Shown here: piece after piece, positions 1 through 8,633 of the stretch
Layout of the letters: every line of letters begins with the position of its first letter
Numbering within the stretch: the first letter of the stretch is position 1
Assembly: GCF_014773225.1 (NCBI RefSeq)
Contig: NZ_JACXAJ010000002.1
Coordinates: 744,001-808,000 of the forward strand
Direction of reading: 5' to 3'
DNA: 64,000 nt
Source: Pontibacter aquaedesilientis
GTDB taxonomy: Bacteria > Bacteroidota > Bacteroidia > Cytophagales > Hymenobacteraceae
Position numbers and translations under genes: made by a program
The notes under the pieces: model-generated
Database searches by the model: none
The model's input: only the letters and a program-made list of their open reading frames with translations
What the model was told of the DNA's origin: nothing

Positions 1-104
1 TCCATGATCTGCATAGGCAAACGGTCGAAGTACTTTTCGGGTACCTGGTAAACGTTGTGCCTGGGTATATCACTGAGCTTTATGTCCTTGTTTATTTTAG
101 TCAT
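1..104 (-). CDS. Partial hypothetical protein (N-terminus), downstream of ECF sigma factor
   Basis: An ATG at 104 on the minus strand opens a frame that runs off the window edge. It begins MTKINKDIKLSDIP and continues with VPEKYFDRLP. It starts 33 bp after the sigma factor stop, so the two are probably co-transcribed. Short proteins with a 'VPEKYFD' segment often follow ECF sigma factors in Cytophagales and are usually unnamed; a role as anti-sigma partner is inference from position only. No membrane segment is visible in the 34 residues present. Confidence 0.6.
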   Translation of the reverse strand, partial: MTKINKDIKLSDIPRHNVYQVPEKYFDRLPMQIM

Positions 105-137
105 ACTATGAGTTAGATAGGGATTCGGGACTATAGT

Positions 138-677
138 TTAATCCTGCTTAATAAATTCTTCGATTTTTTTCACGGCCAGGTGATACGAAGCCTTGAGTGC
201 GCCTACCGAAGTGCCCAAAATGGCGGATATTTCCTCGTACTTCAGCTCGTCATAATACTTCATGTTGAAGACGAGCCTTTGCTTGTCAGGCAGGCGCAGG
301 AGTGCTTTCTGCAACTTAAGCTGAATTTCATCACCACCGATATCGGGCGAGGAATCGATCTTCTCGGTGAGTTCTGCGGCAACATCGTTTAGGGGCAAAA
401 AGAATTTCTTGCGCTTACTCGACAGAAAGGTTAGGCACTCGTTGGTGGCGATACGGTAGATCCAGGTATAAAGCTGCGCATCCTGCCTGAAATTTTCCAG
501 GTTTTTCCATACCTTGATAAATACCTCCTGCGTGAGGTCATCGGCATCGTCGTGGTCGATCACCATCTTCCGGATATGCCAGTAAATCTTTTGCTGGTAC
601 TTCCGGATGAGCTGGTTAAAGGCCAGGTTGCGACTGTCAGGGTTTGCGAATTTCTCTAAGAGCTCTTTGTCTTCCAC
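138..677 (-). CDS. RNA polymerase ECF sigma factor (sigma-70 family)
   Basis: A 179-residue protein, normal length for a group 4 (ECF) sigma factor, which directs RNA polymerase to a small promoter set. Region 2 lies at about residues 12-78 and includes the core-binding helix DDADDLTQEVFIKVW and the -10-reading segment TWIYRIATNECLTFL. Region 4 covers about 120-175 with the helix-turn-helix YEEISAILGTSVGALKASYHLA. There is no C-terminal extension. The start is a GTG at 677 and no ATG fits better. The following gene (1-104) may encode its partner. The signal and regulon cannot be told from the sequence. Confidence 0.93.
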   Translation of the reverse strand: MEDKELLEKFANPDSRNLAFNQLIRKYQQKIYWHIRKMVIDHDDADDLTQEVFIKVWKNLENFRQDAQLYTWIYRIATNECLTFLSSKRKKFFLPLNDVAAELTEKIDSSPDIGGDEIQLKLQKALLRLPDKQRLVFNMKYYDELKYEEISAILGTSVGALKASYHLAVKKIEEFIKQD

Positions 678-730
678 AGTTCAGGTATGGGGCGCTTGGG
701 CCTGTCTGAATCTGCAATATAGCCCATAAA

Positions 731-771
731 AATAAAAGAGGCTGCACTTTAACAGCACAGCCTCTTTTATT
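731..771 (-). terminator. Hairpin terminator after the split transketolase genes
   Basis: Perfect 14-bp arms (731-744 and 758-771) enclose a 13-nt loop. The arms start with AATAAAAGAGGCTG, so both outer flanks are A/T-rich and the hairpin could stop transcription from either side. It sits 30 bp beyond the transketolase stop at 801 on the minus strand. Confidence 0.8.
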
Positions 772-800
772 TTCTGAAAAACTGAAGTTTAACCTTCGTA

Positions 801-1754
801 TTATTTTCTGCTTATAACACGCTCAGCAGCAGCCACAATATTGTCGGTGCTCAAGCCATATTTTTCCATCAGCTGGTCCGGTGTGCCAGACTCACCGAAT
901 GAGTCGTTCACGCCTATCATCTCAAGCGGAGTAGGCAGATTGCGACCCAACAGCTGTGCTACTGAATCACCTAAGCCACCGTTCAACTGGTGCTCTTCGG
1001 CGGTTACCACGCACTTGGTTTTGCCAACAGAAGCCAGAATAGCCTCGTCGTCAAGTGGCTTGATGGTGTGGATGTTGATGATCTCGGCGTTGATGCCTTT
1101 CTCGGCTAGTTTGTGACCCGCTTCAATGGCCTTCCATACTAAGTGACCGGTGGCCAGAATGGTTACATCGGTGCCTTCGTTCAGCATAACGGCTTTGCCG
1201 ATCTCGAACTTCTGATCGGCAGGGGTGAAGTTAGGAACAGCCGGACGACCGAAACGCAGGTATACCGGGCCTTCGTGCTCGGCGATTGCGATGGTGGCGG
1301 CTTTGGTCTGGTTGAAGTCGCATGGGTTGATCACGGTCATGTGTGGCAACATTTTCATCATCCCCACATCTTCCAGAATCTGGTGCGTGGCACCGTCCTC
1401 ACCCAAAGTCAAACCGGCATGCGATGCGCATATTTTCACGTTCTTGCCCGAGTAGGCGATCGACTGGCGGATCTGGTCGTATACGCGGCCCGTTGAGAAA
1501 TTGGCGAAGGTACCTGTAAAGGGAATCTTACCCCCAATGGTCATACCGGCTGCCAGGCCCATCATATTGGCCTCGGCTATACCTACCTGAAAGAAACGCT
1601 CCGGAAACTCTTTCTCGAAAGCGTCCATCTTAAGTGAACCGGTCAGGTCAGCACAAAGGGCTACTACGTTCTCGTTGGTGCGGCCAAGCTCAAGCAGACC
1701 AGCGCCAAAGCCAGAACGGGTGTCTTTTTTTTCTGTATATTTAAACTCTTTCAT
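801..1754 (-). CDS. Transketolase, C-terminal subunit
   Basis: A 317-residue protein with the pyrimidine-binding and C-terminal domains of transketolase, which moves two-carbon ketol units between sugar phosphates in the non-oxidative pentose phosphate pathway. The cofactor-activating glutamate is in [15 protein letters not shown] (about residue 60). The C-terminal domain begins near residue 185 ([13 protein letters not shown]). It needs the thiamine diphosphate-binding half, which is the next gene upstream (1771-2631), 16 bp away. Split transketolases are common in Bacteroidota and archaea. The same fold occurs in DXP synthase, but the size and the split favour transketolase. Confidence 0.93.
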   Translation of the reverse strand: MKEFKYTEKKDTRSGFGAGLLELGRTNENVVALCADLTGSLKMDAFEKEFPERFFQVGIAEANMMGLAAGMTIGGKIPFTGTFANFSTGRVYDQIRQSIAYSGKNVKICASHAGLTLGEDGATHQILEDVGMMKMLPHMTVINPCDFNQTKAATIAIAEHEGPVYLRFGRPAVPNFTPADQKFEIGKAVMLNEGTDVTILATGHLVWKAIEAGHKLAEKGINAEIINIHTIKPLDDEAILASVGKTKCVVTAEEHQLNGGLGDSVAQLLGRNLPTPLEMIGVNDSFGESGTPDQLMEKYGLSTDNIVAAAERVISRK

Positions 1755-1770
1755 TGCTGTGTGTTAATGC

Positions 1771-2631
1771 TTAGTAATCAGAAGCTTGCTGTACTGCTAG
1801 TTGCTGAAGTGCGATCTCCAGCTGCTCATCGTTTGGCGCTACGCCGTGCCACTTGTGCGAACCCATCATGAAATCCACGCCAAAACCCATCTCGGTGTCC
1901 ATCAGGATCATCACAGGCTTGCCGTTGCCGGTTGCCCTCTTTGCGTCTTCCAAAGCAGGCAGCAGCAGCTCAAAGTTGTTGCCATCGGCCTCCAGTACGT
2001 GCCAGCCAAATGCTTCGAACTTGGCACGCAGATCACCCAGCGAAAGCACTTCTTCGGTGCCGCCGTCAATCTGCTGGTAGTTGCGGTCCACGGTCGCGAT
2101 CAGGTTGTCCACTTTGTTGTGGGCAGCGTACATGGCCGCCTCCCATACCTGACCTTCGCCCAGTTCGCCGTCGCCCATCAGCACGTAAACCAGGTTGTTG
2201 TCCTTGTTCAGCTTCTTGGTCTGCGCAGCGCCTACGGCCACAGACAGGCCCTGGCCCAGCGAGCCGGAAGCCACACGAATGCCTTCAAGGCCTTCTTCGG
2301 TGGCCGGGTGGCCTTGCAGCCTGGAGTTGATCTTACGGAATGTCGCCAGTTCTTTTACCTCAAAGAAGCCAGCGCGAGCCAACACACTGTACCATACCGG
2401 AGAAATGTGTCCATTGGAAAGGAAGAAAAGGTCTTCGCCTTCGCCGTCCATGTTGAAAGGTGATGGCTTATAGTTCATCACGCGGAAGTACAGCGACACG
2501 AAATAATCTGTGCAGCCAAGCGAGCCGCCCGGGTGGCCGGAGTTTACCGCATGCACCATGCGCACGATGTCGCGGCGCACCTGGGCCGCAATCTCCTTAA
2601 GCTCCTCGATGCTTTTGTTGTGTGGATTCAC
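1771..2631 (-). CDS. Transketolase, N-terminal (thiamine diphosphate) subunit
   Basis: This is the thiamine diphosphate/Mg-binding half of transketolase. SGHPGGSLGCTDYF lies near the N-terminus, and the binding motif GDGELGEGQVWEAAMYA ends in the expected cluster of polar residues (DRNYQQIDG). I place the start at a GTG at 2631, giving 286 aa beginning VNPHNKSIEELKE. A longer frame reaches an upstream ATG at 2739, but its extra 36 residues are repetitive (NNLTI, TINNLTI) and derive from low-complexity intergenic DNA. It pairs with the C-terminal subunit 16 bp downstream. Confidence 0.9.
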   Translation of the reverse strand: MNPHNKSIEELKEIAAQVRRDIVRMVHAVNSGHPGGSLGCTDYFVSLYFRVMNYKPSPFNMDGEGEDLFFLSNGHISPVWYSVLARAGFFEVKELATFRKINSRLQGHPATEEGLEGIRVASGSLGQGLSVAVGAAQTKKLNKDNNLVYVLMGDGELGEGQVWEAAMYAAHNKVDNLIATVDRNYQQIDGGTEEVLSLGDLRAKFEAFGWHVLEADGNNFELLLPALEDAKRATGNGKPVMILMDTEMGFGVDFMMGSHKWHGVAPNDEQLEIALQQLAVQQASDY

Positions 2632-2860
2632 GTTATTAAGAATGGTTAAGTTGTTGATTGTTAATTCTTTGATTGCTGAATTGTGGATGGTTAAATTGTT
2701 GATCTGAGGCAATAATTTAACCATCAATTTGCCTGGCACTAGCTTATTTATACCTGATAGTGCTTAGAAGGGATAAGGTTAATAATTCTATCCCCAGAAA
2801 GTCTATCATCTGAAGTCTAATATCTATCGTCTAAAATCTATCTTCTAAAAAAGTCCTGTG
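2632..2860. repeat. AT-rich intergenic DNA with degenerate short-word repeats
   Basis: Two kinds of degenerate repetition are visible. 2636-2720 repeats a GTTAA-TTGTTGA word (for example TGGTTAAATTGTTGAT), and 2790-2850 repeats TCTAA/TCTATC words. No gene is supported here. The first block is what creates the false N-terminal extension of the transketolase subunit. The second resembles blocks at 11725-11757 and 56466-56556. Confidence 0.55.
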
Positions 2861-2883
2861 TCCTTTTTTAAACTCAAATATAC

Positions 2884-2916
2884 AAAAAACGCAGCGGCCC
2901 GTGTGGACAGCTGCGT
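2884..2916 (-). terminator. Hairpin terminator after bcp
   Basis: ACGCAGC (2889-2895) pairs with GCTGCGT (2910-2916). Read on the minus strand, the stem is followed at once by a run of six T. It lies 6 bp past the bcp stop. Confidence 0.8.
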
Positions 2917-2922
2917 TCGCTT

Positions 2923-3375
2923 TTACTTTTTCAGGATCTGGGCGGCGTGGTCGGCAGTTTTCACTTTCGTGATGATGTCCTCCAGTATGCCGTTCTCGTC
3001 TATGACGAAGGTATAGCGCATGGTGCCCATATACTTGCGGCCGTACATCGATTTCTCTTGCCACACGCCGTATTGTTCTACCAGTTTTTTATCGTCGTCG
3101 GCAAGCAGCGTAAAGGGCAGTTCGTACTTGCTGATGAATTTCTGATGTGACTCCTCGCCGTCGATGCTCACGCCAATCACTTCGAAGCCTTCCTGTTGCA
3201 AGTGGCTGTAATTGTCGCGCAGGTTGCAGCTCTGGGCGGTGCAGCCGGAAGTGTCGTCTTTCGGGTAGAAATACAAGATCACTTTCTTGCCGCGGTAGTC
3301 ACTCAGTTTTACCGTTTTGCCGTTTTGGTCTCTGGCCTCAAACTCCGGGGCCTTATCTCCGATTTTCAGTTCCAT
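2923..3375 (-). CDS. bcp: Thioredoxin-dependent thiol peroxidase (Bcp/PrxQ)
   Basis: A 150-residue cytoplasmic peroxiredoxin that reduces hydrogen and alkyl peroxides using thioredoxin. The peroxidatic Cys45 and resolving Cys50 sit in PKDDTSGCTAQSC, the five-residue spacing typical of the Bcp/PrxQ subfamily. The N-terminal IGDKAPEFEARDQNGK and the GVWQEKSMYGRKYMG segment are also family hallmarks. The length is normal. It has its own terminator and a 30-bp gap from the M23 peptidase gene upstream, so it may be read from that transcript too. Confidence 0.96.
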   Translation of the reverse strand: MELKIGDKAPEFEARDQNGKTVKLSDYRGKKVILYFYPKDDTSGCTAQSCNLRDNYSHLQQEGFEVIGVSIDGEESHQKFISKYELPFTLLADDDKKLVEQYGVWQEKSMYGRKYMGTMRYTFVIDENGILEDIITKVKTADHAAQILKK

Positions 3376-3404
3376 GTATTTGGTTGCGTGTGTCGTGGTA
3401 CGAA

Positions 3405-5324
3405 TTAAATTGTCGTAGTAAACTCCGCTTCGTTTCCGGCGTTGTCTTTTACCTTCAGGACTACTTTGCCCGACAAAGGTAGGCTTTTATCTAGTTTTTC
3501 GGAGTATATGGTCGCAGTTTTATGCTCATATTTCATCAGAAGCCATTTGCCGTTTACCTCGCAGCGAAAAGAATTGACACCGGAGAGGTCATCGCCGATT
3601 CTAAACTTAATCTGAGTAGGGCTTTTGCTTAGCAGCTTAATAGTCGGGGCTTTCACATCCTCCAGTACTTTGAACTTGCCCATACCGCGGGTGGAGAAAG
3701 TTATGCTATTGCCATCCCATACGCCGCCCAGCATGCCACGGCCTTTGCCCAGGCCCAAATAGTACACAGCGGCTTTGCTCTTGTCGGTCACCGGCGTGTT
3801 TGGCGTAATCGTTACCTTGATGGCTTTATGCAGGGGCGTGTAGTAATCGCCTATCGTATACACATCTCCCTCTTTACGGGTCTGCAGGTATAGCGTGTCG
3901 TACAGACTCTCTTTGTCGAAGCGTATGGCCAGGTCGCGGTTCGTGAAGCTGTACTCCTGGCCCGAAGGTATACTGGCCTGCAGGTTAAGGGGAGTAGAGG
4001 CACCACAATACTCCAGCGACGCCGGCAAACCACCGCGCAGGTCGTACAAGCTCACCGATGCCGTCCCTTTGGTATAGCTAGGCACCAGCATGAGTCTTTG
4101 GTTGTTCACCACCATCTCCACGTTGCGGGGCGTGGCCGATGTGTCGGAAGCGCTTACTTTCAGTACGTTTCCTATAATCTCGTAACTCAACTGAGGTTTG
4201 GCAGCCTTTCCATTCTGGTTGTTCGTGAAAACTGGTTTTTGCCCCTTTATCACAAATTGGAGGGTAGAGGCATTATTGTAGGTGTCTTTCGCCACCAGCC
4301 GCACCTGGTAAACAGAGTCAGTCTGCACGTTTAGCCTGCCCCGGTTCTGTGGTGCTGTGTAGAGCGGCAGGTCGTTGCCGTAATCCACATACGCTTTCTG
4401 GAATGTGCGGCCTGTCTGACGGTACACACTATAGTTCACATGTTGCGATACTTGTTTCGAAAGTTCGAACGGAACGCGGTCGATGTGATGGTTGTATACC
4501 TGCCTGTTGTTGACAAACACGGTGACTTCCTGCGTTCCGTTGCGATTTTGGGTATCGTCGTAACGGTCGATGGTCTGCAACTCAAACCCGATCAGGCCGT
4601 GGGCAAACACCGTGTCAGGCAAGGTATGGATGCCGTTTGTTTTCTTGGGCGTAAACTCCCTGCGTGCAAATTCCCCGTTGATGCGGGCATGGATGTTCAG
4701 CGGCTGTATACCGAGACCCAGCAAGTCTGGCGGGGTGGTGTCTATAATCTCCTTAAAGCCCCAGCGAAGCGGGTTGTACAGGCGGTCTTCTGAATCACGT
4801 ATCTCGAAGTGCAAATGCGGACCTCCAGAGCCTCCTGTGTTGCCGGACAATGCGATGATTTGCCCTTTCTTAACCGGGAATAGGTTTTTCTCCGGGAACA
4901 GCTCCAGCTCGAAGGTTTCCTTCTCGTATTGTTTTTTCAGCACGTAGTCGGCCAAGGGGTCGTAGAAGGCCAGCAAGTGCGAGTAAGTGGTGGTGAGGCC
5001 GTTCGGGTGCGTTACATAAATGATGTTGCCATACCCGTAGGTCGACATCTTCACACGCGAGATATACCCGTCTGCCGCAGCGTAAACCGACAAACCCACG
5101 CGCTGGTCGGTCTTGATGTCGAGTCCGCCATGAAAGTGAGTAGAGCGGATCTCACCCATGGAGCCGGATAGGAAATTGCGCTGCCCCGGCTTGATGGGAA
5201 ACATGAAATAGCCCTGTTCCGGCGCCGGTTGGGCAGCCAGTCCGAGGGTAGTGAAAACGTAAGCGAAAAGTAGCGCCAGGCGCTTATTTAATTTCAAAAT
5301 CAAGTAGTTTTTTATTTTCAACAT
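3405..5324 (-). CDS. Secreted M23-family (LytM-type) metallopeptidase
   Basis: A 639-residue protein with an N-terminal signal peptide (LNKRLALLFAYVFTTLGLAAQ), then an M23 domain: zinc ligands H65/D69 in STHFHGGLD, H116 in YSHLL, and H170xH172 in GPHLHFEIRD. The remaining ~440 residues look like beta-sandwich modules of unknown role. Such enzymes cut peptide cross-links in peptidoglycan in the periplasm. The family is common in Cytophagales as 'M23 family metallopeptidase'. I chose the ATG at 5324, since the longer frame begins with GTG at 5342. Either way the start lies inside the end of the preceding FAH-family gene (about 40 bp overlap), which suggests translational coupling. Confidence 0.9.
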   Translation of the reverse strand: MLKIKNYLILKLNKRLALLFAYVFTTLGLAAQPAPEQGYFMFPIKPGQRNFLSGSMGEIRSTHFHGGLDIKTDQRVGLSVYAAADGYISRVKMSTYGYGNIIYVTHPNGLTTTYSHLLAFYDPLADYVLKKQYEKETFELELFPEKNLFPVKKGQIIALSGNTGGSGGPHLHFEIRDSEDRLYNPLRWGFKEIIDTTPPDLLGLGIQPLNIHARINGEFARREFTPKKTNGIHTLPDTVFAHGLIGFELQTIDRYDDTQNRNGTQEVTVFVNNRQVYNHHIDRVPFELSKQVSQHVNYSVYRQTGRTFQKAYVDYGNDLPLYTAPQNRGRLNVQTDSVYQVRLVAKDTYNNASTLQFVIKGQKPVFTNNQNGKAAKPQLSYEIIGNVLKVSASDTSATPRNVEMVVNNQRLMLVPSYTKGTASVSLYDLRGGLPASLEYCGASTPLNLQASIPSGQEYSFTNRDLAIRFDKESLYDTLYLQTRKEGDVYTIGDYYTPLHKAIKVTITPNTPVTDKSKAAVYYLGLGKGRGMLGGVWDGNSITFSTRGMGKFKVLEDVKAPTIKLLSKSPTQIKFRIGDDLSGVNSFRCEVNGKWLLMKYEHKTATIYSEKLDKSLPLSGKVVLKVKDNAGNEAEFTTTI

Positions 5325-5895
5325 AGCCTTCCAACCTATCACCGATCTGCACCGTGCCTACTCCCTCAGGCGTACCTGTAAAGATGATATCGCCTTTCTT
5401 TAGGGTGATAAAACGGGAGATATACGCAATGATGTCGTCAAAAGTGTTCAGCATCATCTTAGAGTTGCCTTGCTGTCGGGTCTCGCCATTCACGTCCAGC
5501 TTAAAGTTAATGTTGTGCAAGTCCTCAAACTGGTCAAGGGGCAGAAACTCCGACACCGGCGCAGAACCGTTAAATCCTTTGGCCAGTGTCCACGGCAGTC
5601 CTTTTGCCTTGGCCTTAGCCTGCAGGTCGCGGGCCGTGAAGTCGATGCCCAGGCCGATGGCGTCGTAGTACTTGTGAGCGAACTTTTTGTCGATGTTCTT
5701 TCCTTCGCGGCTGACACGCAAAATCAGTTCCACCTCGTGGTGGATGTCCTGGCTGTATTCCGGGTAGTAAAAAGGCTCGTTGTTTTTCAGGATGGCCGTG
5801 TCAGGCTTGAAAAATATCACCGGCTCGTCCGGCACTTCATTATTCAGTTCGGCTATATGGTCGGCGTAATTGCGGCCGATGGCTACTATTTTCAT
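5284..5895 (-). CDS. Fumarylacetoacetate hydrolase (FAH) family protein
   Basis: A 203-residue cytoplasmic hydrolase of the FAH superfamily (fumarylpyruvate/acylpyruvate hydrolase type). Metal ligands are E54 and E56 in HHEVELIL and D85 in GIDFTARD. The C-terminal FTGTPEGVG motif is also present. The short length fits the acylpyruvase (FAHD1-like) branch rather than true fumarylacetoacetase of about 420 aa. It overlaps the start of the M23 gene. A role in aromatic catabolism cannot be assumed: the HPPD gene is 9 kb away and in another transcript. Confidence 0.9.
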   Translation of the reverse strand: MKIVAIGRNYADHIAELNNEVPDEPVIFFKPDTAILKNNEPFYYPEYSQDIHHEVELILRVSREGKNIDKKFAHKYYDAIGLGIDFTARDLQAKAKAKGLPWTLAKGFNGSAPVSEFLPLDQFEDLHNINFKLDVNGETRQQGNSKMMLNTFDDIIAYISRFITLKKGDIIFTGTPEGVGTVQIGDRLEGYVENKKLLDFEIK

Positions 5896-6278
5896 AAAAG
5901 GTTAAGGGTGTTTTCATGATCGATCCTCAAAAATAGGCTTTCTGTTACTCTTGCGCAGAAAAAATTTGTAAAAAAGAGAGATTATCAGTTCAATTTTTTG
6001 AACTACCCGCTTGGCAACGTAGCAACTAAGCAGGCATTTATATTTTAACAAGAGAAGGCCCGCTTTATTGTGCCTGTAGGCCATACAACATTTTATATTA
6101 TAGTGTTCGTATACCTATGCGGATAATCGAGGTGCTGGCATCGTGCCGCGCAAGGGCTTTGATTATCATTCAAAGTATAGTAATTTTATAATATCAAACG
6201 ATCCATGCATACCTGGCTTTTAAAAATTGGTTCAAAATTTGAAACCACCTTTTTGAGAGTCACTAAAATTTAAAAACT
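5896..6278. other. Non-coding gap between divergent genes
   Basis: AT-rich and without a credible gene. GATAATC and GATTATC form 7-bp inverted arms around 6122-6168, which is a possible operator but weak. I see no good TAnnTTTG promoter, though both divergent genes must start transcription here. Confidence 0.5.
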
Positions 6279-7073
6279 ATGTACAAGAAGTTAATCGCCT
6301 TTTCGATAGCGGTAGTCATGATGGTAGCCTGTACGACAGTGCCCATTACTGGCCGCAGACAGCTAAACCTTGTGTCAGACGCGCAAATGCAGCAAATGAG
6401 TTATGACGCCTACAACCAATTCCTGAAAGAGAATAAGATTTCGCGGGACGCACAGGCCACGGCCATGGTGAAACGCACTGGACAGCGTATTCAGCGCGCT
6501 GTGGAGCAGTACATGGCAGCTAACAACATGTCGGATCAGTTGCAGGGTTTCCAGTGGGAGCACAACCTGATTGAAGATGCCCAGGTGAACGCCTGGGCAA
6601 TGGCCGGAGGTAAAACGGTTACCTACACAGGTATACTGCCCATTGCCCAGAACGAGACAGGCCTCGCCGTCGTGATGGGGCATGAGATTGCCCACGCCAT
6701 TGCCAAGCACGGTAACGAACGCATGAGTCTCCAGCTGGCACAACAGTTTGGAGGGCAGACGCTGTCAGCCTTAGCGGGTACGCAGCCCGGCGTAGCGCAG
6801 CAGTTGCTGATGACAGCCTATGGTGTGAGCTCCGGACTTGGGGTTTTAAAGTATGGCCGTGACCAGGAAAGCGAAGCTGACCGCCTAGGGCTTATCTTTA
6901 TGGCCATGGCAGGTTATGATCCTCAGGCTTCAATCGCATTTTGGGAACGCATGGAGGCCAAAGCTGGGGGCCAGTCCCCACCTGAGTTCCTGAGTACGCA
7001 CCCAAGCGCCGGCACACGTCGAGCTAACCTGCAGAGATACATGCCGGAAGCGCTTCAGTATTACAAGAAATAA
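6279..7073 (+). CDS. M48-family metalloprotease, lipoprotein
   Basis: A 264-residue protein with a lipobox ending at Cys18 (VMMVAC), so probably a membrane-anchored periplasmic lipoprotein. The zinc motif is H135-E136-I-A-H139 (MGHEIAHAIAKH) and the third ligand is E197 in ESEAD. These define the M48 (Ste24/YcaL/LoiP-like) family, whose members degrade misfolded outer-membrane assembly intermediates in E. coli. The active-site set is complete and the length is normal. It is followed 21 bp later by another lipoprotein gene (7095), and a shared terminator after that suggests a two-gene transcript. Confidence 0.95.
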   Translation: MYKKLIAFSIAVVMMVACTTVPITGRRQLNLVSDAQMQQMSYDAYNQFLKENKISRDAQATAMVKRTGQRIQRAVEQYMAANNMSDQLQGFQWEHNLIEDAQVNAWAMAGGKTVTYTGILPIAQNETGLAVVMGHEIAHAIAKHGNERMSLQLAQQFGGQTLSALAGTQPGVAQQLLMTAYGVSSGLGVLKYGRDQESEADRLGLIFMAMAGYDPQASIAFWERMEAKAGGQSPPEFLSTHPSAGTRRANLQRYMPEALQYYKK

Positions 7074-7094
7074 TCCAACAAACCTGAATCCTAC

Positions 7095-7706
7095 ATGACT
7101 ACATCCCCCTTTGCTATCAGCCGACACATAGTGCTGGCCTGCCTGCGACTGTCGCTGGCCCTGACATTGATCTTGCTCGTTGCTGCCGGCTGTACCCGCC
7201 GCGAGGCCTTCCCCGAGGAAAGTGAGGAAGAGCCACTGGATGCAGACGCAGGCCCAAAATACGATGGACAGTTGGTAGCGCAAGTGGTATTTGATAGCGT
7301 GGACTACATCGTGCCGAAGCAGGAACTGATGCAGCCTTTTATCAGGGAGTTTGGCAATGGCACGGTGGTAGATAGAGTCATGATCCGCAAAGTGCAGGAT
7401 AACAAGGAGCTTCCGGCCTCCTACTATTTGGTAGGGTTAGGTATACGCAACGGATCGTTCCGGTCGATGGCCCTTGAACTGGATGTGGCGTCTGACAACA
7501 GCCTATACCTGAGCAGTCAATCGATGAAGCACATGTGCGAGGCCAACGCTGGCTGCGACTTCTGTTATTTCACTTTTGCCGATAACAAGATTGTAGGTTG
7601 CCAGTGCTCAGTCCGTGCTGCAGGGTATAACTGCACACATAAAGTGCAGCAAAGCAATACACTGTTACAGGGAGTGAGGCTGAACAGGAACAGACAGGAT
7701 TTCTAA
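7095..7706 (+). CDS. Hypothetical cysteine-rich lipoprotein
   Basis: I do not recognise this 203-residue protein. It has a hydrophobic leader and a lipobox-like LVAAGC with Cys33, then an acidic linker (PEESEEEPLDAD). The C-terminal third is rich in cysteine (CEANAGCDFCYF, GCQCS, YNCTHK), seven Cys within about 45 residues. That could bind metal or form disulfides in the periplasm. It lies 21 bp after the M48 lipoprotein gene and shares its terminator, so a joint envelope function is plausible but unproven. Confidence 0.75.
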   Translation: MTTSPFAISRHIVLACLRLSLALTLILLVAAGCTRREAFPEESEEEPLDADAGPKYDGQLVAQVVFDSVDYIVPKQELMQPFIREFGNGTVVDRVMIRKVQDNKELPASYYLVGLGIRNGSFRSMALELDVASDNSLYLSSQSMKHMCEANAGCDFCYFTFADNKIVGCQCSVRAAGYNCTHKVQQSNTLLQGVRLNRNRQDF

Positions 7707-7722
7707 GCACAAGGACACACAG

Positions 7723-7778
7723 CCTAAGCTAAAAAGAGAGGGCTGCCAATTTTGGCAGCCCTCTCTTTTTAGCTTAGG
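7723..7778. terminator. Bidirectional terminator with 25-bp perfect arms
   Basis: A perfect 25-bp inverted repeat (7723-7747 and 7754-7778) with a 6-nt loop. The arms contain AGAGAGGGCTGCC preceded by A-runs, so both strands give a GC stem followed by T-rich RNA. It separates the convergent lipoprotein gene and exonuclease gene. Confidence 0.92.
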
Positions 7779-7809
7779 TATAAGAACTTAGCTGATGTTG
7801 AACCCTGAT

Positions 7810-8622
7810 TTAGGACACACTGCTCTGCATGTTACGAAGACGGATGCGAGTCAGGATTTTCTTAGTATACAGTGGGAAGTCACCCTTCATCATCCAGTCA
7901 TAGTAGCTTGGTTCTTTGGTGAGGACATCTTCTACGGGTACATTCTTGTATTTACCGAAATTAAACACCTCTTGGCCGGCGTTGTTGTACACAATGCGTC
8001 CTGCCAGGTCAGCTGACTTCTCAAATGTGAATTTGTGCAGCTGGGCCATATCGTTCTGTATTGGTGTCTCCTCTATACCTTCCGCTACTTCTACCACGGT
8101 GTTTTCGTAGCGCTCAAGTTGCGCCTTCAGGATGTGGTAAGTCGCCACTGTGTCGGCCTCGGCGCTGTGGGCATTCTCGAGCGATTTGTCACAGTAGTAT
8201 TTGTAGGCAGCAGAGAGTGTGCGCTTCTCCATCATATGGAATATGCGGCAGGCGTCCACTATGTTGCGGTTATCAATGTCGAAATCTATCCCTACCCGTA
8301 GAAACTCCTCGGCCAGCAAAGGGATGTCGAAACGCACCAGGTTATAACCACCCAGGTCACAGCCTTCCATGAACTGGTGCAGGTTGCGAGCTATTTGGTT
8401 AAAAGTAGGGCTATCCTTTACGTCCTCATCATAAATTTTATGGATCAGGCTCGACTCCAGCGGGATTGGGATGGTCGGGTTGATTCGGCGCGTTTTTAGG
8501 ATTTCCTCCCCGTCAGGCTTTACCTTCAACACGCTGATCTCCACAATGCGATCTTTGCAGATATCAGTACCGGTTGTTTCGAGGTCAAAGAAAACGATGG
8601 GGCGCTTCAGATTCAATTTCAT
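7810..8622 (-). CDS. 3'-5' exonuclease, DEDDh family (DnaQ-like)
   Basis: A 270-residue protein with an exonuclease fold at residues 8-170. It has D13/E15 in FFDLETTGTD, D99 in NLVRFDIPLL, and H152/D157 in HSAEADTVATYH, a complete DEDDh set. The C-terminal 90 residues (FNFGKYKNVPVEDVL...YYDWMMKGDFP) match the small domain found in many stand-alone Bacteroidota epsilon-like exonucleases. It probably removes nucleotides from DNA or RNA 3' ends. Whether it is a replication proofreader cannot be decided. It begins 11 bp after the mpl gene, so the two are likely co-transcribed. Confidence 0.93.
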   Translation of the reverse strand: MKLNLKRPIVFFDLETTGTDICKDRIVEISVLKVKPDGEEILKTRRINPTIPIPLESSLIHKIYDEDVKDSPTFNQIARNLHQFMEGCDLGGYNLVRFDIPLLAEEFLRVGIDFDIDNRNIVDACRIFHMMEKRTLSAAYKYYCDKSLENAHSAEADTVATYHILKAQLERYENTVVEVAEGIEETPIQNDMAQLHKFTFEKSADLAGRIVYNNAGQEVFNFGKYKNVPVEDVLTKEPSYYDWMMKGDFPLYTKKILTRIRLRNMQSSVS

Positions 8623-8633
8623 ATAGGTATGGT

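Noticed and set aside
5284..5895. Assigning the FAH-family gene to homogentisate/tyrosine breakdown
   Set aside because: It is half the length of true fumarylacetoacetase and not linked to hppD; only a family-level call is justified.
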